Assembly: GCA_002385675.1 (NCBI GenBank)
Contig: DGDY01000314.1
Coordinates: 354 to 13,185 of the forward strand
DNA from: Anaerolineales bacterium UBA3940
Lineage (GTDB): Bacteria; Chloroflexota; Anaerolineae; Aggregatilineales; UBA3940
Length of the DNA stretch: 12,832 nt
Reading direction: 5' to 3'
Shown: piece after piece, positions 7,470 through 12,831 of the stretch
Layout: each line of letters begins with the position of its first letter
How positions within the stretch are numbered: the stretch's first letter is position 1
Program-made: the position numbers and the translations under genes
The notes under the pieces: generated by a model
Database searches by the model: none
What the model was told of the DNA's origin: nothing
What the model saw: the letters and a program-made list of their open reading frames with translations, nothing else

Positions 7470-8723
7470 GTGATGTCACACTTCTCGCATATGCTTAGGA
7501 AACTCGCCGGGCAGGCCCAGCTTATCGTCGCGCTCGTGACGCTGGCGCTCGCCGCGCTGGCCGTCGGGATGTGGCTCTACCTCAGCACGCGGCCCGCCGA
7601 GCCACAGGCGGCGCTGCCGCTCACCGCCCCACCGACGGTGACGCCAACGGTTGCCCCGCCGCCCACAGCGACGCCCGCGCCGACCCTCCCCCCAACGCTC
7701 CCGCCGACCCAGCCGCCCACGCCGATGGCTGCCCCCGTTGAGGCGTCCGTGCGGGAAGCCGTGCCTGCCGACCGGGCGTATGCGGGCACATGGGAGCGGT
7801 CCGTCATTGCGGGCAACCTCGCCGAGAACTACCCGCGCTTCATCCGGCATCCGCGCTTCACGCTGTACTACCAGCCGGACACCTATACCGCCCTTCACGT
7901 CGAGGAGACGGTCGCGCTCGTCGAGGGGGCGTTAGCAGCGGTGGAGGAGCGGCTCGGCGTGACCATGTCGGAGCCGTTCGAGGTGCTGGTCGCGGGCACG
8001 CTCTACGAGCGCCCGAACGCGCACCTGCGCGGGCTGGCAGCCTCCGACGTGAACCAGGTGTACGTGCTGCACGACGGCACGGGCACCGAAGCCGACAACG
8101 CGTACTTCTTCGCGCACGAGCTGGGCCATCTCGTGGCGGCGCACGAGTACGGCTCGCACCACGACTCGATCTTGCTGTCGGAGGGCGTGGCGACTTGGGC
8201 CGCGATGCCCGCGCTGGAGGCGGGCGGCTATCTGCCAGCAGACGAATTGTGCGCGGCGATGCATGCAGCGGGCATCATGCCGTCGATGGTGGACATCGAG
8301 GAGGACCGCGAGGCGTTCAAGGGGCACATCCGCCACCCGTTCAACTACTTCGGGGCAGGGTGCTTCGTCGGCTATCTGGTCGATAATTACGGGCTGGATG
8401 CGTTGCGCGTGGTGTACCCGACGTCGGCTTACACAGCGGTCTACGGCAAGAGCCTCGGCGCGCTCGACGCGGAGTTCCGGGCGGCGCTGGCGGCCCGCTG
8501 GGCGCAGGGGGCGCGCGTCGATGCGGCGCGGCTGCCGAAGGTGGCAAGCCGTGTCTCCGAGGTGTACGCGTACGTGTTTTACCACTATGACGACGCGGAC
8601 CCGGTGTATTATGAAGCGTATCTGGCGGCGGACCGGGCACGCGTGGCGCTGTGGCAGGGCGATTTCAACACGGCGGAGCAGTGGGTGCAGCAGGCCCGCG
8701 CCATTCTGGGCTGGGGCGGGTAG
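7470..8723 (+). CDS. Membrane-anchored gluzincin-type metallopeptidase (peptidase MA-like)
   Basis: The 417-residue reading starts at GTG 7470; ATG 7473 or ATG 7491 are equally possible, and none has a good ribosome site. An N-terminal membrane helix (about 17-39, few positive residues before it) is followed by a Pro/Thr-rich stalk (about 50-88) and a globular domain outside the cell. The catalytic centre is FFAHELGHLVAAHEYG, with zinc ligands H216 and H220 and base E217. Eighteen residues later comes SEGVATW with E238 as the probable third ligand, the gluzincin arrangement seen in peptidase MA-like domains. Proteolysis of a surface or secreted protein is inferred; the substrate is unknown. 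A C-terminal helical pair (about 380-412, AYLAADRARVALWQGDFNTAEQWV) resembles a single TPR-like repeat. The gene sits 61 bases behind the kinase gene on the same strand and shares its stalk style, so the two probably work at the same envelope site. Confidence 0.85.
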   Translation: MMSHFSHMLRKLAGQAQLIVALVTLALAALAVGMWLYLSTRPAEPQAALPLTAPPTVTPTVAPPPTATPAPTLPPTLPPTQPPTPMAAPVEASVREAVPADRAYAGTWERSVIAGNLAENYPRFIRHPRFTLYYQPDTYTALHVEETVALVEGALAAVEERLGVTMSEPFEVLVAGTLYERPNAHLRGLAASDVNQVYVLHDGTGTEADNAYFFAHELGHLVAAHEYGSHHDSILLSEGVATWAAMPALEAGGYLPADELCAAMHAAGIMPSMVDIEEDREAFKGHIRHPFNYFGAGCFVGYLVDNYGLDALRVVYPTSAYTAVYGKSLGALDAEFRAALAARWAQGARVDAARLPKVASRVSEVYAYVFYHYDDADPVYYEAYLAADRARVALWQGDFNTAEQWVQQARAILGWGG

Positions 8724-8737
8724 GCGAGCGGCGAAGA

Positions 8738-8762
8738 GGTAAGCTCACAGATGACACAACTG
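8738..8762 (+). repeat. Post-stop direct repeat, copy 2
   Basis: The stretch GGTAAGCTCACAGATGACAC and the next bases match 7411-7435 at about 21 of 25 positions. It runs straight into the 29-bp palindrome that starts at 8762. Confidence 0.6.
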
Positions 8763-8790
8763 TAGGGGCGGCTCTGAGAGCCGCCCCTAC
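8762..8790. repeat. 29-bp perfect palindromic repeat, copy 1; possible bidirectional terminator
   Basis: Two 14-base arms, GTAGGGGCGGCTCT and AGAGCCGCCCCTAC, surround a single central G. The element lies between the convergent ends of the peptidase gene (stop at 8723) and thrS (stop at 8820). An identical palindrome with a central C lies at 11217-11245, so the copies are exact reverse complements. As RNA it would form a very stable hairpin, but no T-run follows on either strand. It may therefore act as an mRNA end protector or Rho-linked stop rather than a classic intrinsic terminator. Confidence 0.9.
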
Positions 8791-8819
8791 GACAATCGGC
8801 CAACGCTGTGTCCCTACGT

Positions 8820-10691
8820 CTACAGTTCCGGCGAGCGGGTGGCGATGCGCTCCGTCACCAGGGCGACGAACTCGTCGACTGGCATGGCGTTGATCTGCGT
8901 GCCGTCCCGCTTGCGCAGCGATACCGTCCCGGCTTCCATCTCGCGGTCGCCGACGACGAGCATGTACGGCACCTTCTTAAGCTGCGCCTGCCGGATCTTG
9001 TTGCCCATGCGGTCGGGGCCGAGGTCGGCTTCGGCGCGCACGCCCGCCTTGAACAGCCTGTCGGCGATGTTGACGGCGTACTCGCGGTGCTGGTCCGTGA
9101 TGGGGATCACGCGGACCTGCTCCGGCGCGAGCCACACCGGGAAGTTCCCGGCGTAGTGCTCGATAAGGAAGCCGATCATACGCTCGTGCGTGCTGAGCGG
9201 CGCGCGGTGCAGCACCAGCGGCATCTCGTCCTCGCCCTCGCTGTTGACGAACGTCAGGTTGAAGCTGGCCGGCTGCGCGAAGTCCACCTGGTTCGTCGCC
9301 AGCGTGAACTCGCGCCCCGTGGCGCTCCAGATCTGCACGTCGATCTTCGGCCCGTAGAAGGCGGCCTCGTCCGGCACCTCGACGAACGGGATGTTGTTCT
9401 TCACCAGCACGTCGCGCACCATCTGCTCCGTCCGCTGCCACAACTCGGGCTTGTTCACGTACTTCTTGCCAAGCCCTTTGCGGTGGTGCGTGCTGAAGCG
9501 CATCATGTACCGGTCGATGTTGAAGATCTGGAAGTACTCCAGGTACATGTTGATCACGTCGAGGAATTCCTGCTCGAACAGGTCCACCGGCGTGTAGATG
9601 TGCGCGTCGTTCATCTGCATCGAGCGCACGCGCATCAGCCCGAACAACTCGCCGCTCTTCTCGTAGCGGTAGCACGTGCCGTACTCTGCCAGCCGGAGCG
9701 GAAGCTCGCGGTAGCTGCGCTGCCGCGCGGCGAAGATCTTGTGGTGCATCGGGCAGTTCATCGGCTTGACGTAATACCGCGTGCCCTCCATCTCCATCGG
9801 CGGGTACATGCTGCCCGCGTAGTAGGGCAGGTGCCCGCTGTGGTAGAAGAGGTCCTCTTTGGCGAGGTGCGGCGTGCGCACGCGGACGTACCCGTGCTTG
9901 CGCTCCATCTCCTTGGCGAGGTTCTCAAGCTCCTCCGCGATGACCGCGCCATTTGGCAGCCACAGCGGCAGGCCCGGCCCGACCTCCTCGTCGAACGTGA
10001 AGATTTCAAGCTCGCGCCCGAGCTTGCGATGGTCGCGCTCGCGCGCCTCCTCCAGCATCTGGAGGTACTGTTCAAGCGCGCTCTTGCTGGGCCACGCCGT
10101 GCCGTAGATGCGCTGGAGCATCGGGTTGTTCTCGTCGCCGCGCCAGTATGCACCCGCGACGCTCATCAGCTTGATGCCGTCGACAGGGATCTCCCCGGTG
10201 CTCTTGACGTGCGGCCCCCGGCACAGGTCCTCGAACGTGTCGTGCTTGTACGTCGAGATCACGACCTCTGCCTCGTCGTCCGCTTCCTCGCCGTACTCGT
10301 CGGCCTCACCCTTCAGCAGCCCCTCGATCAGCTCCTGCTTGTAGGGCTGGTTGGCAAAGAGCCGCTTCGCTTCCTCGGCGTCCACCACACGGTACTCAAA
10401 CGGGTAGTCGGCGCGGATGATCTCCTTCATCCGCTGCTCGATCTTCTCCAGATCTTCCGGCGTGAACGTACGCGGGTTGCCATTCTCGTCCGTGCCGAGG
10501 TCGAAGTCGTAGTAAAAGCCGTTTTCGATGGGCGGCCCGATGGCGAGCTTGGCCTCCGGGTAAAGCTCCAGCACGGCCTGCGCCATGACGTGCGCTGCCG
10601 AGTGCCGGATGCGGTAAAGCTCCGTCTCCTCGTAGGGCACGAAGGCTTCTGCCTGGCCCTCGCCGGGCTGCCCGGCGTTTGGATTGCTCAT
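8820..10691 (-). CDS. thrS: Threonyl-tRNA synthetase lacking the N-terminal TGS domain
   Basis: The 623-residue enzyme charges tRNA-Thr in the cytoplasm. The editing domain starts almost at once, with RHSAAH (H30, H34) and CRGPHV (C157, H161), the HxxxH and CxxxH sites that remove mischarged Ser. The class II catalytic core has motif 2 around CYRYEKSGELFGLMRVRS (R342) and zinc ligands C313, H364 and H495. The anticodon-binding domain is at about 522-623. E. coli ThrRS has a TGS domain of about 60 residues before the editing domain. Here only about 24 low-complexity residues precede ELYRIRHSAAH. The missing domain is not a start-site error, because ATG 10691 has AAGGAG (10699-10704) with a 7-base spacer and a terminator lies just upstream. 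Expression is predicted to be T-box controlled. Motif 2 and 3 wording (SMQMNDAHIY, PLSTHERM) differs from E. coli, but all key residues remain. Confidence 0.97.
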   Translation of the reverse strand: MSNPNAGQPGEGQAEAFVPYEETELYRIRHSAAHVMAQAVLELYPEAKLAIGPPIENGFYYDFDLGTDENGNPRTFTPEDLEKIEQRMKEIIRADYPFEYRVVDAEEAKRLFANQPYKQELIEGLLKGEADEYGEEADDEAEVVISTYKHDTFEDLCRGPHVKSTGEIPVDGIKLMSVAGAYWRGDENNPMLQRIYGTAWPSKSALEQYLQMLEEARERDHRKLGRELEIFTFDEEVGPGLPLWLPNGAVIAEELENLAKEMERKHGYVRVRTPHLAKEDLFYHSGHLPYYAGSMYPPMEMEGTRYYVKPMNCPMHHKIFAARQRSYRELPLRLAEYGTCYRYEKSGELFGLMRVRSMQMNDAHIYTPVDLFEQEFLDVINMYLEYFQIFNIDRYMMRFSTHHRKGLGKKYVNKPELWQRTEQMVRDVLVKNNIPFVEVPDEAAFYGPKIDVQIWSATGREFTLATNQVDFAQPASFNLTFVNSEGEDEMPLVLHRAPLSTHERMIGFLIEHYAGNFPVWLAPEQVRVIPITDQHREYAVNIADRLFKAGVRAEADLGPDRMGNKIRQAQLKKVPYMLVVGDREMEAGTVSLRKRDGTQINAMPVDEFVALVTERIATRSPEL

Positions 10692-10698
10692 GGTGTCA

Positions 10699-10704
10699 CT
10701 CCTT
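10699..10704 (-). promoter_or_regulatory. Strong ribosome binding site of thrS
   Basis: AAGGAG on the minus strand lies 7 bases before ATG 10691. It fixes the thrS start and so excludes an unannotated TGS-encoding extension. Confidence 0.85.
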
Positions 10705-10751
10705 CTCGTCTCCTAATACTAGTGATACCGCTGCCTGAACCACTATAAAAC

Positions 10752-10781
10752 AAAAAACCCCACACCCATTGGGGCGTGGAG
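10752..10781 (-). terminator. T-box intrinsic terminator in the thrS leader
   Basis: On the minus strand CTCCACGCCC pairs with GGGTGTGGGG across the 4-base loop CAAT (10 pairs, two of them G-T). A run of six T follows directly (10752-10757). Its 5' arm overlaps the 3' side of the antiterminator, so the two folds exclude each other. Confidence 0.93.
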
Positions 10782-11010
10782 CTGCACGCGGTTCCACCCA
10801 ACTTGGCAAGCTGTGCGGCGCACACGGCGCGCGCAAGCCGCCATCTCAATGGCCGATAACGGGGCCAGCCGTCACCCCATACTGGCGCGAACGGCGCGTT
10901 CCGGGGTGCGCTCGCGGGTGGTTTTCGCTGCGTCCTTGCGGGCAGGGCTTTCAGCCGGTGGCCCCGCCTCTCTGAGCGCCGGTGTCGCAGGTACTCGTCC
11001 CGCTCATCGC
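10752..11010 (-). ncRNA. T-box riboswitch, threonine specific, upstream of thrS
   Basis: This leader RNA should sense uncharged tRNA-Thr and allow thrS read-through. Stem I opens with GCG-AUGA-GCGGG, which pairs with CCCGC-GA-GCGC (10908-10918) around a purine-rich, K-turn-like bulge. AGUA (10992-10995) forms the 5' side of the specifier loop. The 3' side is GAAAACCA with the Thr codon ACC at 10920-10922, followed by A. An AGAGAG bulge motif lies at 10968-10973. Stem II is ACCCC/GGGGU with GGAAC and AGUA internal-loop sequences. A IIA/B pseudoknot can be drawn, with GACGG pairing CCGUU and loop UGGCC pairing a downstream GGCCA. The antiterminator pairs UUGGG with CCCAA and GCGUG with CACGC around the T-box bulge UGGAACC. 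Its rival is the terminator at 10752-10781. Stem III is GC-rich and I could not fix one fold. About 60 bases separate the terminator from the thrS start. Confidence 0.95.
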
Positions 11011-11035
11011 GTTGTGTGGTTCGGTTGGTATGAAT

Positions 11036-11064
11036 AGATTAACGAGTCCGGTGTGGGCTGTCAA
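11036..11064 (-). promoter_or_regulatory. thrS promoter
   Basis: On the minus strand TTGACA (11059-11064, perfect -35) and TAATCT (11036-11041, 4 of 6) are spaced by exactly 17 bases. Transcription should begin near 11029, about 20 bases before T-box stem I, giving a leader of roughly 340 bases. Confidence 0.88.
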
Positions 11065-11095
11065 CTGGAAGGTTGGGTAGTGAAGCGGGTCGGAC

Positions 11096-11134
11096 CCCCT
11101 TTGCCCCTGCGGGGCATTTCCCCCTGAAAGGGGG
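11096..11134. repeat. Compound GC-rich hairpin cluster
   Basis: Two adjacent hairpins are visible: TGCCCC-TGC-GGGGCA (11102-11116) and CCCCCT-GAA-AGGGGG (11120-11134). A CCCCCTTT just before the first can also pair with AAAGGGGG of the second, giving an alternative outer stem. The cluster lies between the thrS promoter and the end of the DsbA-type gene. I recall similar C-run/G-run modules as dispersed repeats in Chloroflexota; this was not checked. Confidence 0.65.
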
Positions 11135-11216
11135 CAATGAGGCGGGTTTTGAGGCGGGGGTGAGGGAAGTAGCTGTCGGCGAACAAGCTCGCGGCTTCGT
11201 GTGTGACATTGGTGTG

Positions 11217-11245
11217 GTAGGGGCGGCTCTCAGAGCCGCCCCTAC
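11217..11245. repeat. 29-bp perfect palindromic repeat, copy 2
   Basis: It has the same 14-base arms as copy 1 at 8762-8790, with a central C, so it is the exact reverse complement of copy 1. It starts 11 bases past the stop codon of the minus-strand DsbA-type gene, a position like that of copy 1 behind thrS. A role in ending or stabilising the transcript is possible. No T-run follows on either strand. Confidence 0.9.
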
Positions 11246-11256
11246 ACTGGCTGACC

Positions 11257-11898
11257 TTATGTCTCCTGAGTTGCCGCTTCCTGCTGAACCGTGTCCAGCA
11301 CTTCGAGGAACACATCCACCGGCTGTGCCCCGGAGATGCCGTAACGCCCGTTCACGACGAAGAACGGCACGCCTGAGATGCCGAGTCGGTACGCCTGCTG
11401 CTGGCTCTGGTGTACCTCGTCCCGGCCTTCGTCGCCGGACAGGTACTCGCGCACGGCGTCTGCGTCCAGCCCGACAGATGCAGCCAGCTCAACAAGCTGG
11501 TCGTGGTCGTTCAGGTTGCGCCCCTCGGTGAAGTAGGCGCGATACAGGCGATCGGCCATCTCCCACTGCTTGCCGTGCCGCCCGGCGAAAAGGATCAGCC
11601 GGTGCCCATCCACCGTGTTCGGCGAGCTTGCGATGCGGTCGAAGACGAACTCGATGCCATCCGCCGCGCCGATCTGCGTCACATGGTCGAACATCTGCTT
11701 GGCCCGCGCCCCAAACTTCTGCGCGACGAACGCATCCCAGTCCTCGCCTGCAGGGTTAGCATATGGGTTCAACTGGAAGGGCCGCCAGTTCAGCTCAACC
11801 TCGATGTCCGGGCGCTGGGCAAGGGCGCTGTGCAGCCGCCGCTCGCCGATGTAACACCAGGGGCAGGTGATGTCTGCGTAGACGTCAAAAACAATCAA
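11257..11898 (-). CDS. DsbA-family oxidoreductase, FrnE-like
   Basis: The 213-residue protein is a thioredoxin-fold DsbA/FrnE-type disulfide oxidoreductase. The redox motif CPWC is at C12-C15, right after the first strand (IVFDVYADIT). The FrnE-type helical insert carries PNTVDGHRLI (93-102). The cis-proline loop is ISGVPFF (P178), followed by GISGAQP. There is no signal peptide or membrane segment, so it is probably cytoplasmic, unlike classical DsbA. The start is TTG at 11898. Two in-frame TGA codons lie just upstream and exclude an ATG further back, and the protein begins at the first beta-strand. AAAGG about 11 bases before is the likely ribosome site. FrnE relatives act in thiol redox and oxidative stress, and some as 2-hydroxychromene-2-carboxylate isomerase-like enzymes; the CPWC motif favours the redox role. 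Palindrome copy 2 follows the stop codon. Confidence 0.92.
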   Translation of the reverse strand: MIVFDVYADITCPWCYIGERRLHSALAQRPDIEVELNWRPFQLNPYANPAGEDWDAFVAQKFGARAKQMFDHVTQIGAADGIEFVFDRIASSPNTVDGHRLILFAGRHGKQWEMADRLYRAYFTEGRNLNDHDQLVELAASVGLDADAVREYLSGDEGRDEVHQSQQQAYRLGISGVPFFVVNGRYGISGAQPVDVFLEVLDTVQQEAATQET

Positions 11899-11944
11899 CG
11901 GAACTCGTGCCTTTCATCACATAACTTACTTAATACTTAATATG

Positions 11945-11950
11945 ATTATA
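11945..11950 (-). promoter_or_regulatory. Candidate -10 box for the DsbA-type gene
   Basis: TATAAT on the minus strand lies in a marked AT-rich stretch (about 11905-11970) inside otherwise GC-rich DNA, about 47 bases before the TTG start. No convincing -35 hexamer is seen at 16-18 bases. Such a position would overlap the end of the hairpin at 11972-11999. Confidence 0.45.
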
Positions 11951-11971
11951 TCGACCCATATAGTAAATAAC

Positions 11972-11999
11972 AGCACCGCACAACCGCGCTGTGGGCGCT
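11972..11999 (-). terminator. Probable terminator-like hairpin after lspA
   Basis: On the minus strand AGCGCC-CACA pairs with TGTG-(C)-GGTGCT around a 7-base loop, with one bulged C and one G-T pair. GTTATTT follows, a T-poor tail. It lies 33 bases past the lspA stop codon and just before the presumed DsbA-type promoter, so it would separate the two units. Confidence 0.45.
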
Positions 12000-12032
12000 C
12001 AAAGGACTGGCTTAGCTGGTGCGGCGGGAGCG

Positions 12033-12668
12033 CTACTCCGCCAGCGAGGCGGACGTGCGGGCCGCGCCCCGGTCAGAGCGGTCGTCGTCCTCATCGTCGC
12101 CGTGCTCGAAGGCCAGAGGCGCGTCCGGGTCGTCGGGGGTAGTGGAGTCCGTCCCGAACGTGTCCATCTCCGCGGCCTGCTGCATCTCGGCGCGTTCAAG
12201 CAGCCACTGATCAACAAGCAGCAGGATCACGCCGACTGTTATCGCGTGGTCGGCGAAGTTCGAGACGTTGGCGAAGGTGGGCGTAAGCTGCACGTGGACG
12301 TAGTCCACGACGTGCTGGAAGCGGATGCGGTCGATGGCGTTGCTCAGCGCGCCCCCCGCGATGAGCGCGATGCTCACACGGGAGAGCCAGGCACGGGCAG
12401 GCAGGCGCGGGTAGATGATCACGAAGGCGAACACGGTGACCAGCGCCAGCACGAGGAACACGCTCGACGCGAACGGGAACATGCCAAACGCTGCGCCGGT
12501 GTTGAAGCTCCGCGTGACGCGGATGAAGTTGGCTATCGCGGGGATGGGGATCCACGACTCACCCATCTGAAGGTTGGAGATGACCAGCCACTTGGCGGCC
12601 TGGTCTACGGCGAGCACCGCACCCGCGATGAGCACGAGCAGCGCCCAGCGTTTCATTCGATACGACAT
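12033..12668 (-). CDS. lspA: Lipoprotein signal peptidase (signal peptidase II) with acidic C-terminal tail
   Basis: LspA is a membrane aspartyl protease that cuts the signal peptide from diacylglyceryl-modified prolipoproteins. From ATG 12668 it has 211 residues and four membrane helices (about 7-29, 63-85, 97-111 and 136-156). Conserved motifs are AVDQAAKW (20-27), FNTGAAFGMF (55-64), SNAIDR with catalytic D113, VVDYVHV, and SNFADHAITVG with catalytic D140. The two Asp match D114 and D141 of E. coli LspA. A tail of about 50 residues after the last helix ends the protein and is rich in Asp/Glu (HGDDEDDDRSD). Typical LspA proteins of about 160-170 residues lack it. AGAGG lies only 3-4 bases before ATG 12668; ATG 12656 is an alternative. 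An open frame reaching back to 12830 is not used, because it runs through tandem repeat DNA. Confidence 0.95.
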   Translation of the reverse strand: MSYRMKRWALLVLIAGAVLAVDQAAKWLVISNLQMGESWIPIPAIANFIRVTRSFNTGAAFGMFPFASSVFLVLALVTVFAFVIIYPRLPARAWLSRVSIALIAGGALSNAIDRIRFQHVVDYVHVQLTPTFANVSNFADHAITVGVILLLVDQWLLERAEMQQAAEMDTFGTDSTTPDDPDAPLAFEHGDDEDDDRSDRGAARTSASLAE

Positions 12669-12703
12669 AGTCCTCTGTGTTCCGTCGAGTTTAGATGTGC
12701 CAT

Positions 12704-12728
12704 TCCCGGATAGCATAGCCCGCCGGGA
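12704..12728. promoter_or_regulatory. Inverted repeat around a -10-like TATGCT, upstream of lspA
   Basis: Arms TCCCGG and CCGGGA enclose 13 bases containing GCTATGCTA on the minus strand (TATGCT at 12712-12717). The same nine bases occur inside the inverted repeat upstream of the GT4 gene. The best -35 at 17 bases is TGGCAA (3 of 6). It is a candidate lspA promoter or operator. Confidence 0.3.
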
Positions 12729-12792
12729 GGCGAATTGCCAGTATGCCGGGGGTGGCCTCCCCAGACCGGGATGCCGGGTGAGGGCGCAAAAA

Positions 12793-12831
12793 GATGCGGC
12801 GCAAAGACGCGGCGCAAAGATGCGGCGCAAA
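12793..12831. repeat. 13-bp tandem repeat running to the right edge
   Basis: Three units follow head to tail: GATGCGGCGCAAA, GACGCGGCGCAAA and GATGCGGCGCAAA. The first base of a further unit lies at 12832, and a degenerate GGCGCAAAAA lies just before. The array is in the spacer upstream of lspA and continues outside the window. The odd period makes a coding origin unlikely. Confidence 0.85.

Larger units (their letters stand above)
11065..11256. other. Non-coding spacer with repeats between the DsbA-type gene and the thrS promoter
   Basis: This spacer of about 190 bases carries the hairpin cluster and palindrome copy 2. Between them (about 11135-11216) is a G-rich, plus-strand stretch with repeated GAGGCGGG (two copies near 11140 and 11151) and no supported gene. 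A short open frame crossing the spacer has no ribosome site and is built from the repeats. Confidence 0.6.

Noticed and set aside
8762..8790. The palindromes as ends of an insertion sequence.
   Set aside because: The 2.4 kb between the two copies holds only thrS, its T-box leader and spacer. There is no transposase and no target duplication at the copies.
8808..10748. A 646-codon open frame on the plus strand, antisense to thrS.
   Set aside because: It lies almost wholly over thrS, whose motifs are unmistakable. Its sequence is rich in Val, Leu, His, Arg and Asp, as expected from reading a GC-rich gene backwards, with no recognisable domain or ribosome site.
1219..11080. A shared ACTGGAAGGTTG near the GT4 start (minus strand) and near 11066 (plus strand).
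   Set aside because: A 12-base match in opposite contexts, one over a ribosome-site region and one upstream of a promoter, is within chance and explains nothing further.
11073..11531. A plus-strand open frame through the repeat-rich spacer into the DsbA-type gene.
   Set aside because: It is made from the hairpin cluster, the palindrome and the antisense of the DsbA-type gene; there is no ribosome site or motif.
12669..12830. N-terminal extension of LspA by 54 residues.
   Set aside because: The added stretch is translated from tandem repeat and promoter-like DNA and lacks LspA similarity. The hydrophobic first helix begins right after ATG 12668.
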